Below, in pieces: positions 1 through 8,499 of a DNA stretch of 64,000 nucleotides. The position numbers were made by a program, and so were the translations under genes. Location of the stretch: positions 1,302,001 to 1,366,000 of the forward strand of contig CBDAQG010000002.1 in NCBI GenBank assembly GCA_965198995.1, in the 5' to 3' direction. The DNA is from CAXMMR01 sp965198995 (GTDB lineage Bacteria > Pseudomonadota > Alphaproteobacteria > Acetobacterales > Acetobacteraceae). The notes under the pieces are model-generated. The model searched no databases and had not been told where the DNA came from. It was given only the letters and a program-made list of their open reading frames with translations. The stretch's first letter is position 1; each line of letters begins with the position of its first letter.

Positions 1-669
1 CTTGGTGGACATGCGCAGCCGCAGCGGAAAGCCGAACGGGTCGGCCAGCGTCTCGCGCGCGTAGCGTGTCGCCAGCAGGGTTTGCGGGTGCAGCGCGGTC
101 GGCATGTCGATGCTGCTCGGGTAGTCGTCCGCGGTCTTGAAGGCGACGTAGCGGGCGCTAAGGTCGGCGCCGACGCGCTCCAGAAAGGCGCGCAGCGGCA
201 CCCCGCCCCACTGGCCGATATAGTCCCAGCCCTCGACGCAGACGTGGCGGATTACCTCGTCGCGCTGCGGCAGGGTCGCGAGCTGGGCCACCGTCCACGG
301 CCGCTTGTCGGCGATCAGCCCGGCGAGCTCGAGCCTCCAGCTCGCACCGTCCACCGGCTTGAGCTCGGTGAGGTCGTAATAGGCGTTGTACTGCGGCGGC
401 TTGAGCACCATCGACTCCGGATACGTCGGCGCAAGCCTGGTCGGGTCGAACAGCAGCTCCTGCACGCCGTCATTCATCGCCGAGATGGCGCGCAGCGCGG
501 CATCGACCGATTTCGGCATCGCAACGTCGCAGCCGGTGAGCAGGGTGAGCGCGCCGAGCGACAGGCCGCGCCTGAGCACGCCGCGGCGCTCGAGCGCGCG
601 GATCAGCCGGCGATGGTCGTCCAGGATCGCCGGGTCGGGCGGGCTTGGCGGGCGGAACGGCGACCTCAC
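1..669 (-). CDS. Molybdopterin-dependent oxidoreductase, sulfite oxidase family (C-terminal part cut by window edge)
   Basis: Reading from the GTG at 669 gives 223 codons that run off the left edge. The N-terminus has a Tat-like RRGVLRRGLSLG run followed by a lipobox (LLTGC, Cys47), so this looks like a Tat-exported lipoprotein. RHVCVEGW around residues 141-148 holds Cys144, which matches the molybdenum-ligating cysteine of the sulfite oxidase/MsrP fold. The GTG start overlaps the stop of the upstream cytochrome gene (GTGA), so the two are translationally coupled and probably form one membrane redox complex in which the b haem protein exchanges electrons with the periplasmic molybdoenzyme. 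The substrate cannot be told from the sequence. The missing C-terminus prevents checking the dimerisation domain. Confidence 0.85.
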   Translation of the reverse strand, partial: MRSPFRPPSPPDPAILDDHRRLIRALERRGVLRRGLSLGALTLLTGCDVAMPKSVDAALRAISAMNDGVQELLFDPTRLAPTYPESMVLKPPQYNAYYDLTELKPVDGASWRLELAGLIADKRPWTVAQLATLPQRDEVIRHVCVEGWDYIGQWGGVPLRAFLERVGADLSARYVAFKTADDYPSSIDMPTALHPQTLLATRYARETLADPFGFPLRLRMSTK

Positions 670-1340
670 GGGTGAGCCCCCCGCGGGTCCTCGTCCGGCG
701 CCGGGTCGGCGAGGGGGCGCAGACGCGGCCCGCCGGTCAGCATCGCCCACAGCGTCCGCGGCACCAGCAGCGACAGCGCGACGTGCACGGCGAGGAAGCC
801 GACGATCACCGACATGCCGAGGAAGTGCAGCAGGCGGGCGCGTTGAAAGCCGCCGACCAGCGCCACCGCCCAGGAGAACTGGACCGGTTTCCAGATCAGC
901 AGCCCGGTCACCACCTGAGAGAGGCCGGCGAGGATCACCACGATGTAGAGCAGCTTCTGCACCGCGTTGTAGACCGTGAGGTCGGCATGCCCGATACGGA
1001 AATGCAACGTGTCCCACACCGTGTGCAGCAGCTCGTGCAGACGGATCGGCAGCAGGCGCTCGCGCAGCCGGCCGGTGATCAGGCCGTAGCTCAGGTAGGC
1101 GCCGCCGTTCAGCACCAACAGCCACATGCCGGCGAAGTGCCACAGCAGGCTCGGCGCCGCCCAGCTCCCGAGCCGGAAGAACGGGCTGAAATGCAGCCCG
1201 TTGACGATGACGTAGTCGTCGTAGATGCCCCATCCGGACGTGATCATGACGAGCATGGCGACGGCGTTGGTCCAGTGCATGAGACGCACCGGCAGCGGGT
1301 GCAGCCGGCGTTCTCGGCGGGCTGTGCGGGCGCGGACCAT
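666..1340 (-). CDS. Cytochrome b561-type membrane protein, partner of the molybdoenzyme
   Basis: A 224-residue membrane protein with about four hydrophobic spans. His residues suited to haem b coordination are seen in PVRLMHWTNA, LLWHFAGMW, LLHFLGM and FLAVHVALSL. This is the pattern of the cytochrome b561/NiFe-hydrogenase b-subunit family, which moves electrons between the quinone pool and a periplasmic enzyme. The stop overlaps the GTG of the molybdopterin oxidoreductase by 4 nt. The ATG at 1340 sits just before the first conserved histidine segment, as expected for the family. It differs from MsrQ, so calling the pair MsrPQ would be unsafe. Confidence 0.82.
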   Translation of the reverse strand: MVRARTARRERRLHPLPVRLMHWTNAVAMLVMITSGWGIYDDYVIVNGLHFSPFFRLGSWAAPSLLWHFAGMWLLVLNGGAYLSYGLITGRLRERLLPIRLHELLHTVWDTLHFRIGHADLTVYNAVQKLLYIVVILAGLSQVVTGLLIWKPVQFSWAVALVGGFQRARLLHFLGMSVIVGFLAVHVALSLLVPRTLWAMLTGGPRLRPLADPAPDEDPRGAHP

Positions 1341-1434
1341 GCGCGGAGCTCCGGTCGGCGCCGTGCCAGGCGCGATGGAAGAGACGATTTCGATGCGACA
1401 GTGTAGGCTGCTTGCGCTGCTGAAAGAATGTACG

Positions 1435-1887
1435 ATGCTGAAACGGTACGCGCTGCTTGTCGTCGGACTTTTCGGCGTGACGTCGGCGTGGGCGCAGGCG
1501 CCTGCGCCGGCGCCGAGAATGCAGTCCGGCGAGACCCTGGCCGAGCTGGCAGCCGCGCATTACCCGCAGCCGGTGCAGGTGGCCTCGCTCCTGCACCGCA
1601 CTGTGCTGGCGGCCTCGGAAAGCCGCAATGTCGTCGGGCATGTCCTCGGCGTCGTCCGCCAGGACAATCAGGTCAAGGTCGTGGTCGACTATGGCGGCGT
1701 GCTCGGGTTCGGCGGCCGGCCGGTCGCGGTGCCGGTGCAGGCCATGGTGCTGATCCTGCACAGCATGGAGATCGTCGGCCTGACGCCAGACCAGCTCAGG
1801 CGTCTTCCAACCTTTGATGACGCCGGCGCGACCAGGCTGGCGCCGCAGGACGTGATCAAGGTCGGCCTGGCGCGCCCGACGCACTAG
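1435..1887 (+). CDS. Exported PRC-barrel-like protein
   Basis: 150 residues. The start is set by a clear Sec signal peptide (MLKRYALLVVGLFGVTSAWA, then Q). The reading frame is open further upstream, but that part is antisense to the cytochrome gene. The mature part contains SRNVVGHVLGVV, KVVVDYGGVLGFG and GRPVAVPVQAM, the strand pattern of a PRC-barrel domain, which usually mediates protein contacts. It is divergent from the cytochrome/molybdoenzyme pair and convergent with msrA. The role is unknown; a periplasmic accessory to the neighbouring redox proteins is only a guess. Confidence 0.65.
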   Translation: MLKRYALLVVGLFGVTSAWAQAPAPAPRMQSGETLAELAAAHYPQPVQVASLLHRTVLAASESRNVVGHVLGVVRQDNQVKVVVDYGGVLGFGGRPVAVPVQAMVLILHSMEIVGLTPDQLRRLPTFDDAGATRLAPQDVIKVGLARPTH

Positions 1888-1914
1888 CTCCGACCGGCCA
1901 GGCGACGCCGCAGC

Positions 1915-2661
1915 TCAGGAGGCCGTGGCGGCGTGCGTCGTCAGCGTCGGCTGCTCGACGTACTGGCTGGGAAACAGCCGCTTCAGCGCCGCCACTTTCG
2001 GCATGTCGAAGGCCTCGATGTAGCCGCTCTGCGGATGCAGGGTGAGGTAGTCCTGGTGATAGAACTCGGCCGGATAGAAGCCGGTGAGCGGATCGACCCG
2101 GGTCGCAATCGGCGCGGCAAAGGCGTGTGCCGCGTCAAGCGAGGCGATGTAGCGGCGCGCGAGGTCCGCCTCGGCCGCGTCGGTCGTGAACACCTCGGAA
2201 CGATACTGGCTGCCGGTGTCCGGACCCTGCCGGTTCTTCTCGGTCGGGTCGAGCACGACGCTGAAGAAGATCTGCAGGATCTTCGCATACGACACCTGCG
2301 CCGGGTCGAAGGTGACCCGCACCGACTCCGCGTGTCCGGTGAGCCCGGTGCTGACGACCTCGTACTGCGCCGTCGCCGCCGCGCCGCCGGCATAGCCCGA
2401 GACCGCGCTGGTCACGCCGCGCACGTGCTCGAACACGCCCTGCACGCCCCAGAAGCAACCGCCGGACAGCACCACGCTCTGCAGCCTGGCGACACCCGGC
2501 GCGACGACCCCCGCCGGCATCGGCAAGGCGACCGGGTCAGCGGCGGCATGCGGCGTGCGCACCGACAGCGCGAGGCCGCCGGTCAGCAGCACCGCGAGGC
2601 CAAACGCCGCGGCGCCGGGAGCATACCCGGCGAGTCGCTGGCGGAACGCGGGTTTGGACAT
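1915..2661 (-). CDS. msrA: Peptide-methionine (S)-S-oxide reductase, exported
   Basis: 248 residues. The catalytic motif GGCFWG carries Cys69, and YRSEVF and YHQDYL are also present, as in MsrA. It reduces the S-epimer of methionine sulfoxide in proteins. About 55 residues precede the catalytic domain: a basic start, a hydrophobic stretch (residues 15-33) and an AxA-like site near residue 41, so it is predicted to be periplasmic or membrane-anchored. It lies 25 bp downstream of msrB on the same strand, almost certainly one operon. Its length exceeds the cytosolic enzyme because of this leader. Confidence 0.93.
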   Translation of the reverse strand: MSKPAFRQRLAGYAPGAAAFGLAVLLTGGLALSVRTPHAAADPVALPMPAGVVAPGVARLQSVVLSGGCFWGVQGVFEHVRGVTSAVSGYAGGAAATAQYEVVSTGLTGHAESVRVTFDPAQVSYAKILQIFFSVVLDPTEKNRQGPDTGSQYRSEVFTTDAAEADLARRYIASLDAAHAFAAPIATRVDPLTGFYPAEFYHQDYLTLHPQSGYIEAFDMPKVAALKRLFPSQYVEQPTLTTHAATAS

Positions 2662-2686
2662 CGTTGGGAACTCCTGAAGCGGCCGG

Positions 2687-3187
2687 TCAGGCCGGATGGA
2701 ACTGCAGCGCGACGCCGTTCATGCAGTAGCGCAGCCCGGTCGGCGGCGGCCCGTCGGCGAAGACGTGGCCGAGATGGCCGCCGCAGCGCGAGCAATGCAC
2801 CTCGGTGCGCTGGCCGAAAAAGCTCGTGTCACTGCTGGTCGCGATCGCGCTCGGCAGCGGCTGGTAGAAGCTCGGCCAGCCGGTGCCGCTGTCGAACTTG
2901 GTGGCCGCGTCATACAGCGGCAAGTCGCAGCCGGCGCAGGCGTAGCGGCCGGCCCCGGCCTGGTGATCGAGCGGGCTGGTGCCGGGAAACTCGGTGCCCT
3001 GCTGGCGCAGCACCTGGTAGGCGCCGGGGCTGAGCAGCCGGCGCCACTCGGCGTCGCTGTGCTGCAGCGGAAAGCTGGCGCTGCCGGTGTCCACGGCGTG
3101 CGCCGGCGACCAGATCGCCCGACCGCCCAGGGCGGCGATGCCGGCCAAGACGGCGCCCCCGCCAAGCAGCTCCCGACGCGTTCTCAT
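2687..3187 (-). CDS. msrB: Peptide-methionine (R)-S-oxide reductase, exported
   Basis: 166 residues. A Tat-like start (RTRRELLGGGAVLAG) ends at AHA-VD near residue 31. The mature part has the zinc cysteines in CAGC (84, 87) and CSRC (132, 135), the FDSGTGWPSFYQP block and the catalytic Cys155 in RYCMNG, all diagnostic of MsrB. It repairs the R-epimer of protein methionine sulfoxide. It is the first gene of the msrB-msrA operon. Both proteins carrying export signals suggests a periplasmic repair pair rather than cytosolic housekeeping. Confidence 0.93.
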   Translation of the reverse strand: MRTRRELLGGGAVLAGIAALGGRAIWSPAHAVDTGSASFPLQHSDAEWRRLLSPGAYQVLRQQGTEFPGTSPLDHQAGAGRYACAGCDLPLYDAATKFDSGTGWPSFYQPLPSAIATSSDTSFFGQRTEVHCSRCGGHLGHVFADGPPPTGLRYCMNGVALQFHPA

Positions 3188-3440
3188 GATGCTCCTCCTC
3201 GCTCCGTGCAGGATGCTTCGCCCCAGCTTGCTCGCAGGTTACACCGTCGCGGCGCAAGGCCGTGCGGGCCAGTTGCAGGCAAGGCAAGGCGCTTTGCCCC
3301 CTTGACCCTATCGTCACGCGAAGGCGTGCTGCGCACGACGGCGGAGCCTTTGCAATCCATTTGTTAGTCTCGCCTCATGGGAGAGGATTGGATGTCGGGC
3401 ATCGGTTCTCAATGGCTTCGCAAGCGAGGAAGAGCACAGC

Positions 3441-4199
3441 GTGACTCCAATAGCAGGGCAGGCGGGCCCGATCCGCGTCGGCATCGGCGGCTGGAACTTC
3501 GCCCCCTGGCGCGGCAGCTTCTACCCGCCAGGGCTCGCTCAGGCGCGCGAGCTCGAGCATGCCAGCCGGCAGCTCACCTCGATCGAGATCAACGCCACCT
3601 TCTACGGCTCGCAGAAGCCGGCCAGCTTCGCCAAGTGGCGCGCCGCAACCCCCGACGGCTTCATCTTCTCCGTCAAGGCGCCCCGCGTCGCCACCAACCG
3701 CCGCGACCTGGCCGACAGCGCGCCCTCGATCGCGCGCTTCGCCGCCTCCGGCATCACCGAGCTCGGCGACAAGCTCGGCCCGCTGCTCTGGCAGTTCCCG
3801 GCGCATCGGGCCTTCGATGCCGACGTCTTCGCCGCCTTCCTCGCCGGCCTACCGCGCCAGCAGGACGGCCGCACGCTGCGCCACGCCGTGGAGACGCAGC
3901 ACCCGAGCTTCGCCGACCCCGCCTACATGGCCTTGTTGCGCGAGCACAACGTCGCCCACGCGGTGATCGACTCCGACAAGCACAGGCTGCTCACCGAGCA
4001 AACCGCGGACTTCGCCTATGCGCGCCTACAGCGTAACGATGCGGCGAGTGCGGAAGGCTATGACAGCCAGGCCCTCGACGCGTGGGCGACCCGCGTGCGC
4101 GGCTGGGCGGAGCACGGACGGGCGTGCTTCGTCTACTTCATCAGCGGCGACAAGGAGCGGGCGCCGGACTCGGCGCGGGCGATGCTGCGGCGGCTTTAG
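3441..4199 (+). CDS. DUF72 (YecE-like) protein
   Basis: 252 residues starting at GTG 3441, preceded by an AGGAAG ribosome site. The N-terminus RVGIGGWNFAPWRGSFYP, the SSIEINATFY-like segment (TSIEINATFYG), FSVKAPR and LGPLLWQFP are the conserved blocks of the DUF72 family, predicted to adopt a TIM-barrel. The biochemical function of the family is not established. It stands alone, followed by a family A repeat and a convergent lipoprotein gene. Confidence 0.85.
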   Translation: MTPIAGQAGPIRVGIGGWNFAPWRGSFYPPGLAQARELEHASRQLTSIEINATFYGSQKPASFAKWRAATPDGFIFSVKAPRVATNRRDLADSAPSIARFAASGITELGDKLGPLLWQFPAHRAFDADVFAAFLAGLPRQQDGRTLRHAVETQHPSFADPAYMALLREHNVAHAVIDSDKHRLLTEQTADFAYARLQRNDAASAEGYDSQALDAWATRVRGWAEHGRACFVYFISGDKERAPDSARAMLRRL

Positions 4200-4207
4200 G
4201 CCGGAGA

Positions 4208-4260
4208 GGCCAGGAGCTCTGCTCCTGGACCTCGCTGGGGCCGGCGGCCCCAGACCCCAT
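4208..4260. repeat. Family A palindromic repeat, locus 1
   Basis: Two hairpins in a row, AGGAGCTCTGCTCCT and CTGGGGCCGGCGGCCCCAG, ending in AGACCCCAT. It lies in the short space between the convergent DUF72 and lipoprotein genes. The same modules recur at 48301 and 9565. Confidence 0.8.
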
Positions 4261-4280
4261 TTGGTTGGAGACTGCTAGGC

Positions 4281-4727
4281 CTAGAAGCCCAGCCCGTAGC
4301 CAAAGCCCGGCCCGAAGAAGCCGCCGCCCCAGCCGCCCCAGTTCCACTGCGCATCGGTATACTCCTGCGCCGCCAGCGCCTGCTCGTTGGCGATCTGCAG
4401 TTGCTGTTTCACCGCCACATACTGACCGTACGCCTGCTGCGAGCCCACATACAGGCAGTCGCAGACCAGCGGGTCGCCATAGACGTAGGTGACCGTGTCG
4501 CCATGCACCCGCCGGATGAAGCGGTTCGGCGGCAGCCGGCTCAGCATCGCCACGCGCTGCGGCGTGTTCGCCGGGATTTGGGTGAAGCCGGCCGCGGCCA
4601 GGCTGTCTTCCTTGGCCGCCACCACCTGCTGCTGGGTTTCACATCCGGCGAGGCCGGCCAGCAGCACGAGCGCGCAGGCCGCTGACAGCGCAGGGCGGCG
4701 TCGAGCGTGACGAGGATGGATGGTCAT
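4281..4727 (-). CDS. Small lipoprotein of unknown function
   Basis: 148 residues with a basic N-terminus, hydrophobic core and lipobox LAGC (Cys29), so a lipid-anchored envelope protein. The middle contains VTYVYGDPLVCDCLYVG and the C-terminus is rich in Gly, Trp and Phe. No catalytic motif is seen. It is upstream of, and codirectional with, no close partner: mtnA lies 33 bp upstream of its start region on the same strand and could be cotranscribed. Confidence 0.75.
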   Translation of the reverse strand: MTIHPRHARRRPALSAACALVLLAGLAGCETQQQVVAAKEDSLAAAGFTQIPANTPQRVAMLSRLPPNRFIRRVHGDTVTYVYGDPLVCDCLYVGSQQAYGQYVAVKQQLQIANEQALAAQEYTDAQWNWGGWGGGFFGPGFGYGLGF

Positions 4728-4759
4728 GCGGCGGTCTCCTGTGCGTTGCGGGTGATGGT

Positions 4760-5857
<1,098 letters not shown>

Positions 5858-5877
5858 GCGGGTCCTAGGAAGAGGTA

Positions 5878-5930
5878 GGCCAGGGGCTTTGCCCCTGGAC
5901 CCCATGAAAGGCGGAGCCTTTAAAATCCAT
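5878..5930. repeat. Family A palindromic repeat, locus 2
   Basis: Contains the AGGGGCTTTGCCCCT hairpin, GACCCCAT, the AAAGGCGGAGCCTTT hairpin and AAATCCAT. A further partial module (ATGGGGTCTGGGCCG) follows at about 5940-5955. It fills the space upstream of mtnA, whose spurious N-terminal extension it encodes. Confidence 0.8.
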
Positions 5931-6019
5931 GATGTAAAAGATGGGGTCTGGGCCGTGGGCTCCGTCTTGCGACTGCGCGCTTGCGAGTGACGCAGTTTAG
6001 GGCACAGCCCTGGCCTCGC

Positions 6020-6538
6020 CTAAATACGTTGGTGCAACACGCACACCAACGTGAACAACCGCCGTGCAGTGGCGAAGTCGAGCGCAACCTTGCCCGTCAG
6101 CCGCTGCACCATCATCTCCGCGCCCTCGTTGTGCAGCCCGCGCCGGCCCATGTCGATCGCCTGGATCTTGGCCTCCCGACCGTCCTGCACGGCGTCGACG
6201 TAGCTGTCGACCAGCATCTGGTAGTCCTTGATCAGCCGCCGAAACGGCCCGAGCGCCAGCCCAATCGCGATCAGCGGCACGTCGTCAAGGCTGCGCACGT
6301 CGAACACCAGCCGGCCATCCAGGATGGTCAGGTTGAGGCGGAACGGCCCGTCGAGCCCATGCGGATGGAACAGGTTTTCGACCTCAAGGTCGGCCACCGC
6401 CTGCGCGCGGTCGGCCTCCTGCAGCGGCGTCAGCCGGCCGAGCGCTTCCTCGTCGAGGGTGATGCGGGCGAGCGACGGGGTGCGCGGCGCGGCTGGCCTG
6501 TCGCGCCCCGGGGCGTCGCCGAGCGCGTCATGCGGCAT
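6020..6538 (-). CDS. UPF0262 family protein
   Basis: 172 residues. The segments GPFRLNLTILDGRLVFDVR, PFRRLIKDYQMLVDSYYDA-like (SYVDAV), AIDMGRRGLHNEGAE and DFATARRLFTLVCVLH are the hallmark of UPF0262, a family confined mostly to alphaproteobacteria. Its function is unknown. Its start overlaps the end of the DUF983 gene by 11 bp, so the pair is coupled. Confidence 0.9.
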   Translation of the reverse strand: MPHDALGDAPGRDRPAAPRTPSLARITLDEEALGRLTPLQEADRAQAVADLEVENLFHPHGLDGPFRLNLTILDGRLVFDVRSLDDVPLIAIGLALGPFRRLIKDYQMLVDSYVDAVQDGREAKIQAIDMGRRGLHNEGAEMMVQRLTGKVALDFATARRLFTLVCVLHQRI

Positions 6539-7055
6539 CGTCTTGCTTCACCAATCCCACCTTCAACATCCAGCCCAGCGTCGCACCCTTCACCGGCCGC
6601 AGCAATCCGACGGCGAGCCCGACGGTGAGCGGCAACAGGATCGCCGCCTCGCCGAGCATGCCGATCGCCGCATGCTGCTCGAGCAGCAATTGCGCGCCGA
6701 TCACCACGTGGGCGACGATGAAGATGACGAAGTATGGCGGCGCATCGTCGGCACGCACCTGCCCGAGCGGCGCGGCGCAATGCGAGCAGCATGGCGTCAC
6801 GCGCAGGAAGCCGCGGAACAACGCGCTCTGGCCGCAGGCCGGGCAGCGTCCAATGGCGCCGCGGCCGAGCGCCGTCAGCATCGGCGGCACCGGCCAGGCG
6901 GTTGGCGCAGGGGTGCGGGCGGCGACCCAGCGAACGGTTGCCGGCGCCAGGCGCCGCGGCGCCTCGTCGTCTCCCAGCCGCCTCGGCGTCTTGTCGCCGC
7001 GCAGCCGCGGCGTCTCGGCATCGTCTCCGCGCCGCTCCGGTATCGGTTGGTCCAT
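6528..7055 (-). CDS. DUF983 zinc-ribbon membrane protein
   Basis: 175 residues. The first 60 residues are charged and low complexity, then come a zinc ribbon (CPACGQ and CSHCAAP, four cysteines) and two hydrophobic spans (IFIVAHVVIGAQLLL and the segment after IGMLGEAAILLPL). This is the DUF983 layout of alphaproteobacteria. Function is unknown. It overlaps UPF0262 and is divergent from panC, with a tandem repeat between. Confidence 0.85.
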   Translation of the reverse strand: MDQPIPERRGDDAETPRLRGDKTPRRLGDDEAPRRLAPATVRWVAARTPAPTAWPVPPMLTALGRGAIGRCPACGQSALFRGFLRVTPCCSHCAAPLGQVRADDAPPYFVIFIVAHVVIGAQLLLEQHAAIGMLGEAAILLPLTVGLAVGLLRPVKGATLGWMLKVGLVKQDDAA

Positions 7056-7175
7056 GCTCGATCGTTCCTCGTGCCGGCCTGCGACGGCATGGCCTGCCCG
7101 GCGCCGTACGCGCCCCAGATGTCATGCCGGCGCCGTTCCCGATCAAGCGGGCGAGGCCCAGACGGCGCACCTGTG

Positions 7176-7305
7176 TCGGCCGCGTTGCCGCGGCGGGCGT
7201 ATCGGCCGCGTTGCCGCGGCGGGCGTATTGGCCGCGTTGCCGCGGCGGGCGTATCGGCCGCGTTGCCGCGGCGGGCGTATCGGCCGCGTTGCCGCGGCGG
7301 GCGTG
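7176..7305. repeat. Five tandem copies of a 26-bp unit upstream of panC
   Basis: The unit (starting TCGGCCGCGTTGCCGCGG) repeats five times head to tail; the third copy starts TTGG and the fifth ends GTG instead of GTA. No spacers separate the copies. It fills most of the DUF983-panC intergenic region and ends 19 bp before the panC ATG. Confidence 0.95.
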
Positions 7306-7324
7306 ATCAAGCAGTAAGGACGCC

Positions 7325-8167
7325 ATGCAGGTCGCACGCACAGGGTCGGAGCTGCAGGCGGCGCGGGCCAGGCTGCGCGCCGGCGCGCCGCCCACCCGCC
7401 TCGCCCTGGTGCCGACGATGGGGGCGCTGCATGACGGCCACCTGGCGCTGGTCGCCGCCGGGCGCGAGCGGGCCGACGCCGTGATCGCCTCGGTGTTCGT
7501 CAACCCGACCCAGTTCGCCGCCGGCGAAGACCTCGCCCGCTACCCGCGCGACGAGGCCGGCGACCTCGCCAAGCTCGAGCAGGCGGGCTGCGCGCTGGCC
7601 TGGCTGCCCACGCTCGGGACGATGTATCCGCCGGGCGATGCGACCAGGGTGAGCGTCGAGGGCCCCTCGGCCGGCTTCGAGGGGGCGGCGCGACCAACGC
7701 ACTTCACCGGCGTCGCGACCGTCGTGCTGAAGCTGCTCAGCCAGACCGGGCCGGACCTGGCGCTGTTCGGCGAGAAGGACTGGCAGCAATTGCAGGTGGT
7801 GCAGCGGATGGCGCGTGACCTGGCGCTGCCGGTGGCAATCGTCGGCGTGCCGACACGGCGCGAGACGGACGGGCTGGCGATGAGCTCGCGCAATCGTTTT
7901 CTCGATCCGGACGAGCGCCGTCGCGCGCCGCAACTCTACGCCTGCCTGCAGCATGCGGCGTCGCTGCTGCCGGTCGGCGCGGCGAGCGCGCCGGTGCTGG
8001 CGGACGGCATCGCGACGCTGCGCCGGGCAGGCTTTGCGATCGACTACCTGGCCGCGGTGCAGGCGGAAACCATGCAGCCTTTGACAGCGATTTGTCCGAA
8101 CGCGCGGCTTGTAGCCGCGGCCCGGCTCGGCGCCGTGCGCCTGCTCGACAACGTGCCGCTCGGCTGA
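7325..8167 (+). CDS. panC: Pantothenate synthetase
   Basis: 280 residues. It joins pantoate and beta-alanine using ATP in coenzyme A synthesis. The HIGH-like motif lies in PTMGALHDGHLALV, FVNPTQF follows, and later KDWQQLQVVQRM and the SSRNRFL loop, all standard for PanC. The start is ATG 7325 with AAGGAC upstream. The promoter must lie within or upstream of the 26-bp tandem repeat, so copy number there could affect expression. panB is not adjacent in this window. Confidence 0.95.
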   Translation: MQVARTGSELQAARARLRAGAPPTRLALVPTMGALHDGHLALVAAGRERADAVIASVFVNPTQFAAGEDLARYPRDEAGDLAKLEQAGCALAWLPTLGTMYPPGDATRVSVEGPSAGFEGAARPTHFTGVATVVLKLLSQTGPDLALFGEKDWQQLQVVQRMARDLALPVAIVGVPTRRETDGLAMSSRNRFLDPDERRRAPQLYACLQHAASLLPVGAASAPVLADGIATLRRAGFAIDYLAAVQAETMQPLTAICPNARLVAAARLGAVRLLDNVPLG

Positions 8168-8242
8168 TCGCCGAATGTTGCTCGGCTAATCGCCGACGCG
8201 CCGTTACGGGCGCGTCCCGACGTGGCGCTGGCGCTGTTTTGG

Positions 8243-8271
8243 TTGACAGGGTAACGGCGCGTAAGTGATAG
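8243..8271 (+). promoter_or_regulatory. Candidate sigma-70 promoter in the 332-bp gap before the histone-like gene
   Basis: The gap 8168-8499 holds no gene that can be supported. It does hold a perfect -35 box TTGACA (8243-8248) and, after 17 bp, TGATAG as a poor -10. If real it would drive the histone-like gene with a leader of about 220 nt. The rest of the gap shows nothing distinctive. Confidence 0.3.
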
Positions 8272-8499
8272 CGGCGATACGCGCGCGTGCGGCTTGGTGG
8301 CGAGTCCCGGCTTGGCTCGACCGCATGCGCAAGATGGTGGCTTGGTTGCTATTGTGCATCGTCTGCAGCCCGGTTCGCCCGCTTTGAGGACATTGCGTGA
8401 CGATGCCGCTTGCCGCCGGGCCACTTGCCGCCGGCGACGCAGCATCGCAGCCCGGCCTGGCAGTGGCCGACGACCGATGCGAGACGGGAGTTCATGGCG

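Noticed and set aside
666..1340. MsrQ
   Set aside because: The molybdoenzyme neighbour suggested MsrPQ, but the His pattern is that of cytochrome b561, not the MsrQ ferric-reductase-like domain.
1225..1434. 70-residue N-terminal extension of the PRC-barrel-like protein
   Set aside because: It is antisense to the cytochrome gene, and the signal peptide at 1435 would be buried.
5858..5905. Upstream ATG extending mtnA by 16 residues
   Set aside because: The added residues are encoded by a family A repeat and orthologues start at MKIDGTPYR.
7176..7305. Possible CRISPR array
   Set aside because: The 26-bp copies are directly adjacent with no spacers and there are no cas genes.
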